DNA of 64,000 bases from Colletes latitarsis (GCF_051014445.1 NC_135147.1:25510479-25574478); one strand, 5' to 3'. Shown: positions 24,301 to 37,370, counted from the stretch's first letter. Made by a program: numbers and translations. Notes: generated from the letters alone by a model not told the origin.

Positions 24301-27300
24301 GAAAATCGATTTTCTAGGGAAACCAGGCCCTCGTACAAAAAATATTATTCCACGTTTTCTGCTTATTTCTACGCGTACCACAACCCAGTATAAACTTTAA
24401 TAATTTTCACGTTTCATTTATAAAAATAATTTAGTAATTCTATTCAGTAAAATTCGATTGCAACTAAAATTGATAGTGCCCCAACGTTTCGATGTAAAAT
24501 TCTGTTCTCTAAATTCTCGTGTGTCTAGGAAACAACCATTTTTTATTTTAAGGGTTCGTAAACTGTCTCAGTATTTAGATAAAATTCCTAGAAGGCCACT
24601 GGTGGTTTTGGGGGCCGATGGACCCGAAATGTCCTGTTCTCGAGCCGTTTCAGCCAAGGCATTTGGCACCGTAAGAATCGTAAGTGCACACGGGCCTGCA
24701 GAAACGGGGGGAAATTCAAAGGACGTCGAGCAATCGTGCCCGTTGGATTCGTGGAACAGTCTCGGGGGCTAGCGAATAGGTCTATCGGCCGATCGAGGGC
24801 GAGGCAGGGCGGCGGGGAAAAAAGGAGCAGAAGATGAAGATGGTGGGCGTGGGCGGAATGGACAGAGGAGAGAACGACGGGGAGAGAGGCAACAAAAGAC
24901 CGAGCTGCGCGGCTCCCCTTTCAAAGTATTTCTATGACGATGCCGCGTTTCGTGGTTCATTAGCGAAAAAGGGTTTCCCCCTTTGTTGGCCGCGATACCA
25001 TTGCGAAATGCTCCCGGTGCGATTCTATATCGCCGTCTACTCAGCCTTCGCGACCATTAGCCGGTTATTCGAAGCAACTACTTTGTCAGACGTTCGAGAA
25101 ATTTCGATGATAACGCGGCTAGCCGACCGGGCTGTCCCGCCAGTGTCTGCACCCCCCACGCTTCGATCTATCGAAATAAATCCCATAACCGTTGCCCCCT
25201 AGGCTATCGCGCGGAAATACACTCTCTGTATCAGTGAAATTGTTAAATCAAATTTCGCTAAACTACTGTATTCTTTTTTATTTGCATGACATTTCATAAA
25301 AAATTATTTTTTTCAATAAAAACATTGAATTCAATAAAATTGTTCGAATATGTCGGAAACTAAGGTCACACGACGGTTATAGAACGAAGTTGCTTAGAAT
25401 CTTCCATAACATAGTTTGCAATCATCGAAGTCGAAGTTGAGGTACCCTAAAGTAAACAATTACAAAAGTCTCGTAGTCGATGCAACGGCGTACGATATGG
25501 ATGGAAATGCTTACTGTGCAGATCACGCCACTCCACTAATATTACTCGGTCGTAAAATTTGTCGAGAACTCACGCGAGGATCGCACGGAACACATGCTAG
25601 GCCGTCGAGTTTCTTCCGATTCGTTTGTCGCGCCTTTAACGTTTTGTGTAAATTTTTGGGGGCCGCGCGACGCGATCGACGGCCCTGATTAGGAAATTTC
25701 TCCGACCAGCTTGTGCTTTTGCAAGCGTTTCCCGAGCAGGCGTTGTAAACCACCCGCGTATCTGCTTCCTCGCGTTCGTGTATCGCGTATTCTTATCGCG
25801 GCGCTGTTCCCGCGGTGTAGATACAGACTCGCTGAAACGATAGCTTGTTATGATTTCTATCGAACATTGTACTCGAATTGTTTATACGTTCGAAGCTATC
25901 TGTTTCGTGGCAATTGAGGGTCGCCTTGTTATGGAAAAATCAGACCAGATAACAGGAATGTTATTTTTGAAAGGACAATTGGGTATACTGTTAGGCACTC
26001 GAACGCATCGATAATTCACGCATCCACTCGCGTGCATCGCGGATTGCACTCGAGGCACCCAAGGGGTGTCGGTTTTCGAAGGAAGCACGCTCCAAAGAGG
26101 CGTCTCGAGAGTGTTCCACGCACGCGAGAACGTGGCTCCGCAAACACTCGTCGCTCTGCCACCTGAACCGCGATGCACCTTAATCGTGTTCCACTCGCGT
26201 TTACGATCCCGACGCGGTAACCCAGATCCAGAGCAATCAGATACACAGTTACGGAGCGAAATAAGACACCAAGATACCGGATATCCCCGCGGTAAATGCG
26301 TAAATAATGTCGTCATACCCGAGAATCCACACGAATACTGCCACGTGATTCGTTGATATCTCGATTATCGTTATCATGGCACCAAACCCCAAAGCGACTC
26401 ATTTTACGAATCATCAGTGGTAACTTGCGCAAGAAATACCTTTTACGTCGTAAATCAAATTGAATGCGTACAATTTACGAATTGAAACAGCGAGCAAACT
26501 CGGCGCGATGAGTTTCCTCGATAAAAGGAGCGCACGAAGACCTCGGTAAACGCGATTTTCGTGAGAGCTTCCGCGATCGAATAGAAAAGGGCGATAGATC
26601 GGGGAGAGTGGATGGTTCCTGCGTTTCCGGTGAACGTGGGAGGGGGGGCGGTTTAGTCCGAAATGGAGTCTGGAGTCCGAGAACATCGAGACTAGGCGCG
26701 CGGGGGGGGCCGGTTTTTTGCAATTAGCAAAATGGCGAGGGAACAACCGTGAGCCTGTCGAATGAATGCAACACGCCGATGCATTGTGCACGCCTATCCG
26801 CGATAATTTCTCGAACGAGCCCCCGTCGTTTCTCCCTCCCCCCACGGTGCGTCCCTTCTGAAAGCGTGCACGCGCGTATCGAGCACCCCGGAAGCGTTAT
26901 TTCGCCCAAGTGGCGGCGTCTGGGAATTTCGGCGGGCTCGGTAAAGTTCCAAGCGAGACGAAAACGTCATTATTCGGCGAGCGAAACGCGCCACGGGGTC
27001 AACCGTGGGATCGAACGCGAAATAAAATTCGCGAGGTGAAAAAGGGGACGTTGATCCAGGGATTTGCGAGAGGCGAGACCATTTTCATAAAATCCAACCG
27101 CGACGCGAAATTACTGGTTCGCCCGGGTCAATTAAAACCGAAGAACACGCTGGCAAATAATCGAGGGCTCGCGAACAACTTTGCGAATTAAATATGGGAA
27201 ACGTTCCCTCTAATCTGATCTTTCTTTTTTTTTACTTTGGAGAAAAGCTCACTTCTCAAAATAAATGTGGACAGGACATTCGAGGTAAAAACAAGTGTTC

Positions 27301-27821
27301 CCCCCAATTGTCTGAAAACAGAGTATCGTTTGACAATTTCGGGGTTCTTCAATTTATTATTATTGATATTTAAAATTCCACTAGTACGAAATACAAGATA
27401 ATAATTTCGTAGATAAAGTGTCGCAAGGCGCAAATAATCGTATCGGTTGTCAGGGAACGAAGGACGAAGGTACCGGGCGCCACTTTCTGCTCAGCGAGTG
27501 TCGTTCGAGTTAATCGGAATTCCGTAAATCGTTCGGAGAATTACGAGAATCCATTTGTCGATGCGGGGCCGAGATTAGAGCCGGCGTTGCGCAAACAGAG
27601 GCAAAATCGTGTAAACGACGCTCTAATCTGCCGCGCAACGATACGAGATTGCTCGTTATTAAACGAGCGTCGTTCGTGCGACGAATATTTCACCGGGTCA
27701 GTCGATCCAGACCCCGTTTTTGAGAACAAAACGCGAAATCGCTGGTGAATTAACAGAGATCGCTCTGAACGTCGATTATCAAACCGTGGTTCTCCATAAT
27801 GGCGGCACTTCGATCTATATT

Positions 27822-27995
27822 GCTTGTCGGATGTAAAAACTGAAGTCTAGGTAAATTTTAATAAGCACCTCCAACTATTTAATGGGGTCTTCTTTAATTT
27901 TTACTTGTCAGACGCAAAAGCTGAAGTCTAGAGAGTGAAACTATTGATAATAGAATTTAAATTGCTAGGTGAATTCTAATAAACACGAACCTCCA
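27822..27995 (+). repeat. Imperfect two-copy duplication, about 81-bp step
   Basis: CTTGTCGGATGTAAAAACTG then AAGTCTAG at 27823 recurs as CTTGTCAGACGCAAAAGCTG then AAGTCTAG at 27904. AATAA-CAC----CCTCCAACTATT also occurs in both, the second displaced by an insertion. Confidence 0.65.
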
Positions 27996-28618
27996 ACTAT
28001 TCCTTCGAATTTACTCGAGATTCTCTCCTCCTACACTCGTATGCTCGTCCATCAAATTTTAAACGCATTTCATCGACAGCAAATTGCAGCACGATCGTTG
28101 ATAGAATTGCTAAAAGATCGATCTTCCGTATTTTTAGAATAGTTCGAATCAGCTGAACAATTATATAGCAACCTCGAGGAAGTTTATCAGAATCTTTGAG
28201 ACTCCATGGTCGTGTTATAATAATATTTGATAGCAGAAGAGTATGTCGGAGTTCTGGACGAGAGGTAAAATCGATCGTTCTTCGCTCGACGAATAATGAC
28301 GGAGAGATTGAATTCATCGACGTTAACCGGTCTCGAATTCCGCGTGTTTGCAGTGGCGAGCGTGGTGTCCGGCGCAGCCTATTCCCTTGCGACAACACAA
28401 CGCCAGTTTACGCCGGTTTGGGGAGGATGGAAATTGGCAATTACTAATGCGTGACCAATCCCACGGACAACTCTTGCCAACAACCGTCGCGCCACCGAGC
28501 CGCGACAATCTGGGCTACGATTCGATCGTCGTGGAACCCCTAAAAAAAGATCCATCGTTGTCAGGGAACGCCCACGAATTTAATACGCAACCCTAAACTC
28601 GTCTCGACAATTTTTAAA

Positions 28619-30929
28619 TCCCCCATCTGAATTAATAAACTATCCATTAACAATTTCGTTAACCCCTTCACCTACGATTTAATGTGATTTTCCAAACGTA
28701 TAATATTCAATTTTGTTTGAATTTCTTCTTACAAAGAATGGTAGAAACGTGTTGATTTTAATACAAAAAACTTGAGGATGAGTAGCTTCATGATTGTGAA
28801 ACTCGACATTAGGAACTTGTAACAAGTCGGATTCGCCATTGTACGCCAAGCCCCCATCAGGATTAATAAACTATCCATTAATAATTTCGTTAACCCCTTC
28901 ACGTACGATTTAATTCCATCTAATTTTTCAAACGTGTACCATTCAATTTTGTTTGAATTTGCTCCTACAAGGAATGGCCACAAAAAAGAAAAAATACATA
29001 AAATTCGACGATGAGTAGCCTCATGGTTGTGAAACTCGACATCAGAACTTGTAACCAGTCGGACCATTGTACACCAAGCCCCCATCAGGATTAATAAACT
29101 ATCCATTAATAATTTCGTTAACCCCTTGACGTACGATTTAATTCCATCTAATTTTTCAAACGTGTACCATTCAATTTTGTTTGAATTTGCTCCTACAAGG
29201 AATGGCCACAAAAAATAAAAAATACATAAAATTCGATGATGAGTAGCCTCATGATTGTGAAACTTGACATCAGAGCTTGTAACGAGTCGGACCATTGTAC
29301 ACCAAGCCCCCATCAGGATTAATAAACTATCCATTAATAATTTCGTTAACCCCTTGACGTTCGATTTAATTCCATCTAATTTTTCAAACGTGTACCATTC
29401 AATTTTGTTTGAATTTGCCCCTACAAGGAATGGCCACAAAAAAGAAAAAATACATAAAATTCGATGATGAGTAGCCTCATGGTTGTGAAACTCGACATTA
29501 GGAACTTGTAACAAGTCGGATTCGCCATTGTACGCCAAACCCCCATCAGGATTAATAAACTATCCATTAATAATTTCGTTAACCCCTTGACGTACGATTT
29601 AATTCCATCTAATTTTTCAAACGTGTACCATTCAATTTTGTTTGAATTTGCTCCTACAAGGAATGGCCACAAAAAAGAAAAAATACATAAAATTCGATGA
29701 TGAGTGGCCTCATGATTGTGAAACTCGACATTAGGAACTTGTAACAAGTCGAATTCGCCATTGTACGCCCTACCCCATCAGGATTAATAAACTAGCCATT
29801 AATAATTTCGTTAACCCCTTGACGTACGATTTAATTCCATCTAATTTCTCAAACGTGTACCATTCAATTTTCTTTGAATTTGCTCCTACAAGGAATGGCC
29901 ACAAAAAAGAAAAAATACATAAAATTCGACGATGAGTAGCCTCACGATTGTGAAACTTGACATCAGAACTTGTAACGAGTCGGACCATTGTACACCAAGC
30001 CCCCATCAGGATTAATAAACTATCCATTAATAATTTCGTTAACCCCTTGACGTACGATTTAATTCCAACTAATTTTCCAAACGTGTACCATTCAATTTTG
30101 TTTGAATTTGCTCCTACAAGGAATGGCCACAAAAAATAAAAAATACATAAAATTCGATGATGAATAGCCTCACGATTGTGAAACTCGACATCAGGAACTT
30201 GTAACAAGTCGGATTCGCCATTGTACGCCAAACCCCCATCAGGATTAATAAACTATCCATTAATAATTTCGTTAACCCCTTGACGTACGATTTAATTCCA
30301 ACTAATTTTTCAAACGTGTACCATTCAATGTTGTTTGAATTTGCTCCTACAAGGAATGGCCACAAAAAAGAAAAAATACATAAAATTCGATGATGAGTAG
30401 CCTCATGATTGTGAAACTTGACATCAGAACTTGTAACGAGTCGGACCATTGTACGCCAAGCCCCCATCAGGATTAATAAACTATCCATTAATAATTTCGT
30501 TAACCCCTTGACGTACGATTTAATTCCAACTAATTTCTCAAACGTGTACCATTCAATTTTGTTTGAATTTCTTCTTACAAGGAATGGCCACAAAAAAGAA
30601 AAAATACATAAAATTCGACGATGAGTAGCCTCATGATTGTGAAACTCGACATCAGAACTTGTAACGAGTCGGACCATTGTACACCAAGCCCCCATCAGGA
30701 TTAATAAACTATCCATTAATAATTTCGTTAACCCCTTGACGTACGATTTAATTCCAACTAATTTTTCAAACGTGTACCATTCAATTTTGTTTGAATTTGC
30801 TCCTGCAAGGAATGGCCACAAAAAAGAAAAAATACATAAAATTCGATGATGAGTGGCCTCATGATTGTGAAACTCGACATCAGGAACTTGTAACGAGTCG
30901 GACTGGCCATTGTATGCCGAGGGGTTATT
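28619..30929. repeat. Ten-copy satellite made of tandem family C MITEs, 228-233-bp unit
   Basis: ATTAATAAACTATCCATTA starts or nearly starts copies at 28631, 28862, 29090, 29318, 29551, 29783, 30011, 30244, 30472 and 30700 (steps 231, 228, 228, 233, 232, 228, 233, 228, 228). Each unit has a ~40-bp linker (CCCCCATCAGGATTAATAAA onward), then TTAACCCCTTGACGTACGAT and a MITE body homologous to 20141-20277. Internal copies end GTACGCCAAG and run straight into the next linker. Only the last copy, at 30912-30929, keeps the outer tip (GCCGAGGGGTTATT). Steps divisible by three leave long minus-strand frames open (269 and 235 residues), which I regard as artefacts. Confidence 0.95.
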
Positions 30930-32291
30930 CGATATCGTCGGGATAGTAAATAAAATCGTAAAGTTTCGTTAAAAGGATGAGTCCACCCCCGTAGTTTACG
31001 TTTCGCGTCGGGATTCGTTGGCCGTTGGAACAGAAAAAACAACTTTACGCGCGAGGCGCGTGGAGAGAGCGCGTCCGGAAGAATAAGAGAACCGGAAAAG
31101 GTCGACGAAGTTAGCGGGGAAGAGGCGATTCTTTGAAAGAGAGCGAATCGTTTATCCTTTTAGCGTCACTCGTGTCCCCGTCTTGCTTTTATCGCTTTAA
31201 CTCCGGGACTCGGGCCGCGCGTATCTCGTCGGTTCTAACCTTTGCCAACCTGGGCGACACCTTTCTCCCCGTCGTTTCTCTCCCCCCCTCTGGAGAGAAT
31301 GAAAATACATCATTCCACTTTCTTTGTCGAAAGGTAAGTAGGTCGAGGTACTATTATCGCTTACTATCGGACGATCCGTCGGTCGACGTTCGGCCACCTT
31401 TAAGCGGACCGTGAATCCCATCTACTCGTACGTACACATAGTCGCCTGTCTCGTCTCGTTTCGACCCCGAGATTCTCCCCTACGGGGGAATTTCTTGCCG
31501 CGAAATCCGGCCAACCACTCGCGGAACACACCAGGATCCCCCATTTTTATTTCAAATTTTTACCCACGGAAACGTGAAATTTCTCGAATTATTAAAAGGC
31601 TATGGAACAAGAATTCTCTGCATTCCATTACGGCGTTTCTGATCGAATTTTCATGAGCGCGTATTATTATCGTTGCTTATTAAAAACTAAATATAGTACG
31701 CTTAAATATGAATTATTCTTACATTTATATTTCACGTTTCCCGGTTGATACACCGCGGCGTACGTTGAAAATTCAACCCGAAAATTTCCAGGCGAGCGCT
31801 ATTCATAATATATTTTCGTATAATATTCAGTAACTTCCGTTTAATGAATGATTCATGATCGAATTCGATCGATCATCGACGCGTTGACTTTCTCGGTGCC
31901 CGGAGTCGATCGTTAAAAGCGCCTGAAGACGAAAACGCAGTAAATTCTTCGGATAGCAACGTGGATCGAATATATTATATAGGAAAGTTCATCGGGGGTC
32001 AGGGAGGGTCGGGCAATTAACAATTCCTGTCAGGGACTTTTATATCTTTGTGAAATTCATTTAGCGTAGAATCTTCCTTGCAAAGGGGAGAATTAATATT
32101 AAACAGATCCGTACGTACTCGCCCCGGCGGGAAGAAAAATTGATGAAAAGAAAACTCCGTTTCGTAAATTAATACATACATTCGCGTATCTGCGAATTAA
32201 CTCGAGGACTCGCGTGTATCGCTGAAAGGGTTAGAAGCGTTGTAGCAATTATTTGAAACAAAGTGGATGGATTCGTGACAGGAAAAATGAC
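30930..32291. other. Single-copy non-coding stretch
   Basis: GC-rich around 31050-31500, then AT-rich. The best open frame is 94 residues. No supported feature. Confidence 0.5.
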
Positions 32292-33174
32292 GGAAAAATT
32301 TCTGGTGACGTATCCACTTCGCCTTAGCTTTGAAAGAAAAACAAAGTTTATTCGATCGAGCAGAAGTTGGATCGCGGTTCTATCGAAATTAGGAATTTTA
32401 GGTCTGGGTTAGGTTGGTTTAGAAAAATTTCTAGCGAGGTATCCACTACGCCTTAGCGTTGAAAGAAAAACAAAGTTTATTCGATCGAGCAGAAGTTGGA
32501 TGGCGATTCTATCAAAATTAGGAATTTTAGGTCTGGGTTAGGTTGGTTTAGAAAAATTTCTAGCGAAGTATCCACTTCGCCTTAGCTTTGAAAGAAAAAC
32601 AAAGTTTATTCGATCCAGCAGAAGTTGGATGGCGGTTCTATCGAAATTAAGAATTTTAGGTCTGGATTAGGTTATTTTAGAAAAATTTCTAGTGAGGTAT
32701 CCACTATGTCTTAGCGTTGAAAGAAAAACAAAGTTTATTGAACCCAGCAGAAGTTGGATGGCGATTCTATCAAAATTAGGAATTTTAGGTCTGGGTTAGG
32801 TTGGTTTAGAAAAATTTCTAGGGAGGTAACCACTACGCCTTAGCGTTGAAAGAAAAACAAAGTTTATTGAACCCAGCAGAAGTCGGATGGCGATTCTATC
32901 AAAATTAGGAATTTTAGGTCTGGGTTAGATTATTTTAGAAAAATTTCTCGTGAGATATCCACTACGCCTTAGCGTTGAAAGAAAAACAAAGTTTATTGAA
33001 CCCAGCAGAAGTTGGATCGCGGTTCTATCGAAATTAGGAATTTTAGGTCTGGGTTAGATTATTTTAGAAAAATTTCTAGCGAGGTATCCACTACGCCTTA
33101 GCGTTGAAAGAGAAACAAAGTTTATTCGATCGAGCAGAAGTTGGATCGCGGTTGTATCGAAATTAGGGATTTTA
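32292..33174 (+). repeat. 129-bp tandem repeat, seven copies, with telomere-like words
   Basis: AGAAAAATTTCT or a variant starts copies at 32292, 32421, 32550, 32679, 32809, 32938 and about 33066, with a regular step of 128-130 bp. Each contains GTATCCACTACGCCTTAGCG (variants), GAAAGAAAAACAAAGTTTAT, GCAGAAGTTGGAT and a tail of TTAGG-AATT, TTAGGTCTGGG and TTAGGTTGG-TTTAG. The tail is intact in copies ending near 32419, 32549 and 32808, altered to TTAGATTATTTTAG in two others and truncated in the last. No stop-free frame runs through the array. Confidence 0.95.
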
Positions 33175-35060
33175 GGAGCAACGATTTAGAATTTTCGAAA
33201 GCTAACGGGGCGTAACAGCGCGTCGAAGTCGAAGCTGCGGGCGGTGCACGTGTCAGAACTCGGCGTTAAAGCCGACTTTACTTCGAACGGGGCTTCGTAC
33301 ACCCACGTTGCATATTTATGAATCGTCGTAGTCGTCGTCGCCGCAGCGTCAAAAGAGACGCCTTTGCGCCAGACGATAGCATCGATTAAACGTCGTTCGA
33401 TATTGCCAGCTACCCGAAAATATTGCTGCGTCCCAAAACTAAACGTTCCAGGGCCACTCGAAACCTCGTAACTACGTAACGACTATATCCGTCGTCTTTG
33501 AAGAGAATTCCCTCAAAATTCAGGAGCCACTGGAAGCCTACTGGCTACTTCGAACTACAAAATAAATCTTATTCTTATAATATACCACCCTCGATTTGTC
33601 AAGGGGTGGATTATGCGCTCTCGTTAGTGTTCGCGAATCATCCCCCTCGAGCCAGATTCGCGTAACGCGATTAGAGGGCGCAAACGAGAGCCAACTTTTC
33701 GAGAAATCTTGTTATCGCTGTCGCGTTTTTCTCCCCCCCCCTCGACTCCGTTGGAAAAAAGAAGAATCGCGTTAACCGCGTTCCGCAATTATCGTCCATT
33801 GTTGCGTTTATTTTCGCGGACGTTGGGGTCGCGTGTTTCGAGCATTTTTTAATTTTCAATTTAGCCCGGGTTAGCCACCCCCGGTGGGGGGGTGCGGGGG
33901 AAGTTTTTTTAAACGCCCCGCAGCGTCCTCGAAAAGGCGAGGGAAAAGTTGGCGGAAAGACAGTCGCGAGGATGAATTTCGTGGCGCGGGGAACGGGCGG
34001 AGGGGGTTAAGTAACCGGCGTGTACGCGAAACCGAATTGAATTAGGAACTTTCCGCGAGCACATGCTCGAATTTGCATAAACGCCGCGAACCCACCGCCC
34101 GCTACAAACTCGAATCCGCGCCAGCGTCGCCCCCTCGTTCGTTCGTTGGTTTCGGTATTGTCGCGAGGCGCGAGTAATACGTGCTTCGTCCGGGGATCGC
34201 TTCTCGCCGAAAATTAATTAGTACGGGTTTTTCCATATCCAGGAAATTAGCGTCTACGTGCATTGTCCCGTTCGAACTTTCGACGCGTCTCGATCGACTT
34301 TCCGCCACCTAATCTGTTCGTTTCTTCCGCTGAAAAAGAATTTTCGCAAGGGAGCAGTAAGAAACTTTAAATAGGATTTCCGCGAAAGGAACATGAAAAA
34401 ATCTTGAAACGTTGGTACTAAATGTGTTCGACCATTAATATTTCTATTTCACAGACATCCACGCTGCTTGGATGCACTGAAAAATTCAAGAGTTGTAAAC
34501 GATTATTAATTACGAACGAGGATATCCGCGATATCGGGAGAAAATTCTCTCCGTTTATCTGATCGTTGGATCGTTGCGTTTTCGAAGATAGATTCGTCAT
34601 TTGTGGCCCCTGGCCCGCGCGGGGGGAAATATATGAATTAAAAATTTACCAGAATGACTGGTGGAAATTTCCCGCCGGAGATAAAAAGCGGGCAGTGTCA
34701 CCACGGGTTTGGCGATACGCGATGAATCGTTCCGATGCCATTAATATTCATCGAACTCCACCGCCGCGTTTTACCGCTTCCGATTGCCTGCCCCTACACG
34801 AGGTCTTACATGTGTCTCTTAACGTCTATCTATCCATAAAAATCACTTTGGGCCTGTCCAAAACAATAATTTTCTATCTTGTTTTGCATCCATGTAACAA
34901 TAACTACCCCGAGAAACCTAGATCGCGATCTTAAACCCTGGAAAAACGTCCCTTTCGACGGAACAACTAGTTTCAGGAGCGTGCAATTAAACATCAGCTT
35001 CGTTTAGAAATATTACTTACACATGAAAATTATTATTTAACATATTTGGAAAAACTCGGG
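33175..35060. other. Single-copy non-coding stretch
   Basis: Contains GC-rich blocks (33220-33360 and 33860-34330), a C-run at 33733-33741, and GGTGGGGGGGTGCGGGGG at 33881-33898. Frames are at most 122 residues with no recognisable motif. A diverged CTCF-core-like word (GATTAGAGGGCGC) lies at 33669-33681. Confidence 0.45.
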
Positions 35061-35362
35061 GCAGAGGGTGATTCTACGTATAAAAATAAGTAGAAAAACA
35101 AGAATAATATTTTTTCATACGAGCCCCCGTTTCCGAGATAATTCAATTCGAAAATATATCTGAAACAAGTGGAAATCCATACCATATGTCCGACCGCGTC
35201 TGGCCAGACCTGTATTTTTCTACTTAAAATCTAGCTCATACTTTGCGTTCCCATATCTCGAAAACGAGGCTTCGAACGGAAAAACATTACTCTTCCTTTT
35301 CCACTCATTCTGACACACAGAATCACCCTCTACCCATTTGCACCACCCACCCCCATCCCCTA
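35061..35362 (-). mobile_element. Family B palindromic MITE, copy 1 (inverted)
   Basis: The left end (GCAGAGGGTGATTCTACGTA, AGTAGAAAAACAAGAATAAT, ACGAGCCCCCGTTTCCGAGA) is the inverted counterpart of the right end (TCTCGAAAACGAGGCTTCGA, ACATTACTCTTCCTTTTCCA, GAATCACCCTCTACCC), so the TIRs are about 80 bp. The centre carries the perfect palindrome GGTCTGGCCAGACC read on minus (35197-35210). No coding capacity. Its orientation is opposite to the copies at 37079 and 40771. Confidence 0.85.
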
Positions 35363-37078
35363 CAGAAATAAACCGATAATACAAATAAACAGATGAACTC
35401 GATCGTACAAACCATCGTTAGTGATGTTGCTACTGCATTTCCCGTTGTCACTACGTATCACGGAATGATTCTACTCGACGTCTGCGACGCCGTTATTCCG
35501 TAGTGTGAAACTTTTCCGCCTCACCGACCGTGCTTTCCATTTTCTTCGTCGGCCTTTGATCTCGCCCGCGACAAGTTCGAGGCCCAGGGCATGGACGGGG
35601 GCGGGGGGCTGGCTCTTCGCCGTACCTTTTGCTCGTTTCGTCTGTCTCGGAATTAAAAAATATTCCGCGAGCCGGCGTCTTGGCCCCGTCGAGATCCTAG
35701 CGGTTCGAAAGCACAGACGGCTCGCGTCGACGTGCTCCCCCTCGTAATGAATTCCAGCTGGCACTCGAGCCGTCGAAAGGGGTAACGCGTCCGACCGGCG
35801 CCCAGGAAACGCGAGCCACCCCTTGTTACCGAGAAATAAGTCCGTGGAAACAGGTTGACCTCGTTTAAATCATTCGTTAGCCAGAAATTTCAGCGTCCCG
35901 CGACCCACGAAACTCTCGGGCCGCAATGTTGCTCTTGGCGCCGTTTCTTTTCTGATACCTCCCCTCGTTAAGCAGCCCCCGTCCAGTCTGGAAGATCCTC
36001 CTTTGTTTTACATGCTCTTAAGAACACTCAAAATTTAACGTTCGACACACTTCTAGAATTCTCGAGCCCATTGGCGCAAAAATGCCCGACCATTGGCGAT
36101 TCGAACCCGCGAAATAATTATTTACGCCGCGGGGAAATGAAATCCCGCGGCGTCATAAATTAACGAGGCGTCTGGACGCTGAGGGTACTTCCCGCGCGTT
36201 TCGTCGCGAGCGTCTCGGATGGAGAGTCGCTGGGCGTTCGCGATCACGATCGACGGGACAAGCTCGTCCGTCATGCTGTCCGCTTTTTTTTTTTTTTTTT
36301 TCACCGGGCTCCCCGGGTGCAACGGTTTCCTTCTTTTTTCTCTTTCTCTCTGTTTATTTTTTTTTCACTTTTTTTTTTTTTTTTGCGGGTTCGAAACCTC
36401 TCCGGGCAGAGGGAGAGCGACGGACGACAAGTCCGACGGAACACCGTCTATATAACACTTTTATATTGGAATCCATACGAGCCTCATAAATCTATCGAGC
36501 GAGGCTCGTTTCAACGGTCCGACGTACGAGCGAATAGAGGTAAATCTGGCGTCGCGAGGGAGTTTCGAGCAGCGATCGGCGTACCGTGAAAATCGCCGAG
36601 AAATCACCGGGTGTCTCGCTCTTGGCCGTTCGTCTCCTCCTCGTGCCCCACCCTTCCCGGGGCCCTCCACGGTTTTTTGTTCGGATTCGTCGTCTCTCGC
36701 GGCTCTCTCGTATTTTGACATTGTTCCAAATATCAGCCGCGTTCCGCGGAGTTCTCTAGGAGCCGACGAGTCGTGAAACGCGCTCGGCGCATCCATCTGT
36801 CGCGCGGCGCCGCGCCGTAGTAATTTATAACGCACGTTAGACACCCTCAATGGACAAGACGAGGAGCGTCGCTTTCACCGAAACGCGGCTGGCTCGTCCG
36901 ACGAGTCTTGCCTCTGGCGTAACCACGACTTCGATCCTTCTAAAAAATTTTGACGACACGTTCCCTTAGTTCCTCGAGTAAAATTTTTAATTACAGTGAC
37001 TGTTCCATCCTCTATCAATGAATAACAACCCTCGTTCCTAGTATTATTGCTACGCAATATGCATTCGAAGCGTTATTT
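35363..37078. other. Single-copy non-coding stretch with T-rich tract
   Basis: GC-rich at 35470-35800 and 36500-36830. The tract at 36283-36385 is listed separately. Frames of 97-129 residues on both strands lack recognisable content. Confidence 0.5.
36283..36385 (+). repeat. T-rich/polypyrimidine tract
   Basis: A T19 run (36283-36301), then TTCTTTTTTCTC-type sequence, then T runs of about 10 and 16 near 36358-36384, interrupted by one GC-rich segment. Open frames with Phe runs through it are artefacts. Confidence 0.85.
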
Positions 37079-37370
37079 TACGTGTATAGGGGATGGAGTT
37101 GTATGGTACGAATTGGGGGTGATTCTACGTGCCGGAACGAGTCAAAAATGAAGAGTAACATTTTTTGGTTCGAAGCCCCGTTTTCGAGAAAATCGAGCGC
37201 AAAGTGCATGTCAGATTCCAAGTAGAAAAATAAAGGTCTGGTCAGACGCGGTCGGATATATTTTCAAATTTAATTATCTCGAAAACGGAGGCTCGTATGA
37301 AAAAATGTTACTCTTCCTTTTCTACTTACTTTTGCCCACAAAATTGTTTAAAAAAACTTTTGTTACATGC
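37079..37370 (+). mobile_element. Family B palindromic MITE, copy 2
   Basis: The left end has GGGGGTGATTCTACGTGC, GAAGAGTAACATTTTTTGG and GAAGCCCCGTTTTCGAGAAA. The right end has TCTCGAAAACGGAGGCTCGT, AAAAAATGTTACTCTTCC and CTACTTACTTTTG, which is its inverse. Between them lies GTCTGGTCAGAC (37236-37247), followed by GCGGTCGGA. It matches copies at 35061 and 40771; no coding capacity. Confidence 0.86.

Larger units (their letters stand above)
20278..28618. other. 8.3 kb of mostly single-copy non-coding DNA
   Basis: The longest repeat-poor stretch of the window. GC-rich, CpG-dense blocks (20640-20800, 21680-22260, 22780-23120, 24770-24910, 26060-26250, 26560-27030) alternate with AT-rich DNA. 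Frames reach 144 residues (minus, 25882-26316) and 143 residues (minus, 26414-26845), but each overlaps a frame on the other strand and none carries a domain I recognise. It could contain short exons or regulatory islands that cannot be identified by eye. Confidence 0.45.

Noticed and set aside
25882..26316. 144-residue minus-strand frame
   Set aside because: Opposed by a 96-residue plus frame, with no domain or splice context; treated as chance.
28729..29538. 269-residue minus-strand frame as a gene
   Set aside because: It lies wholly inside the MITE satellite and breaks where the unit length is not divisible by three.
36088..36111. Possible tRNA from a CGATTCGAACCCGC B-box-like word
   Set aside because: No matching A box upstream, and no acceptor or anticodon stem could be paired.
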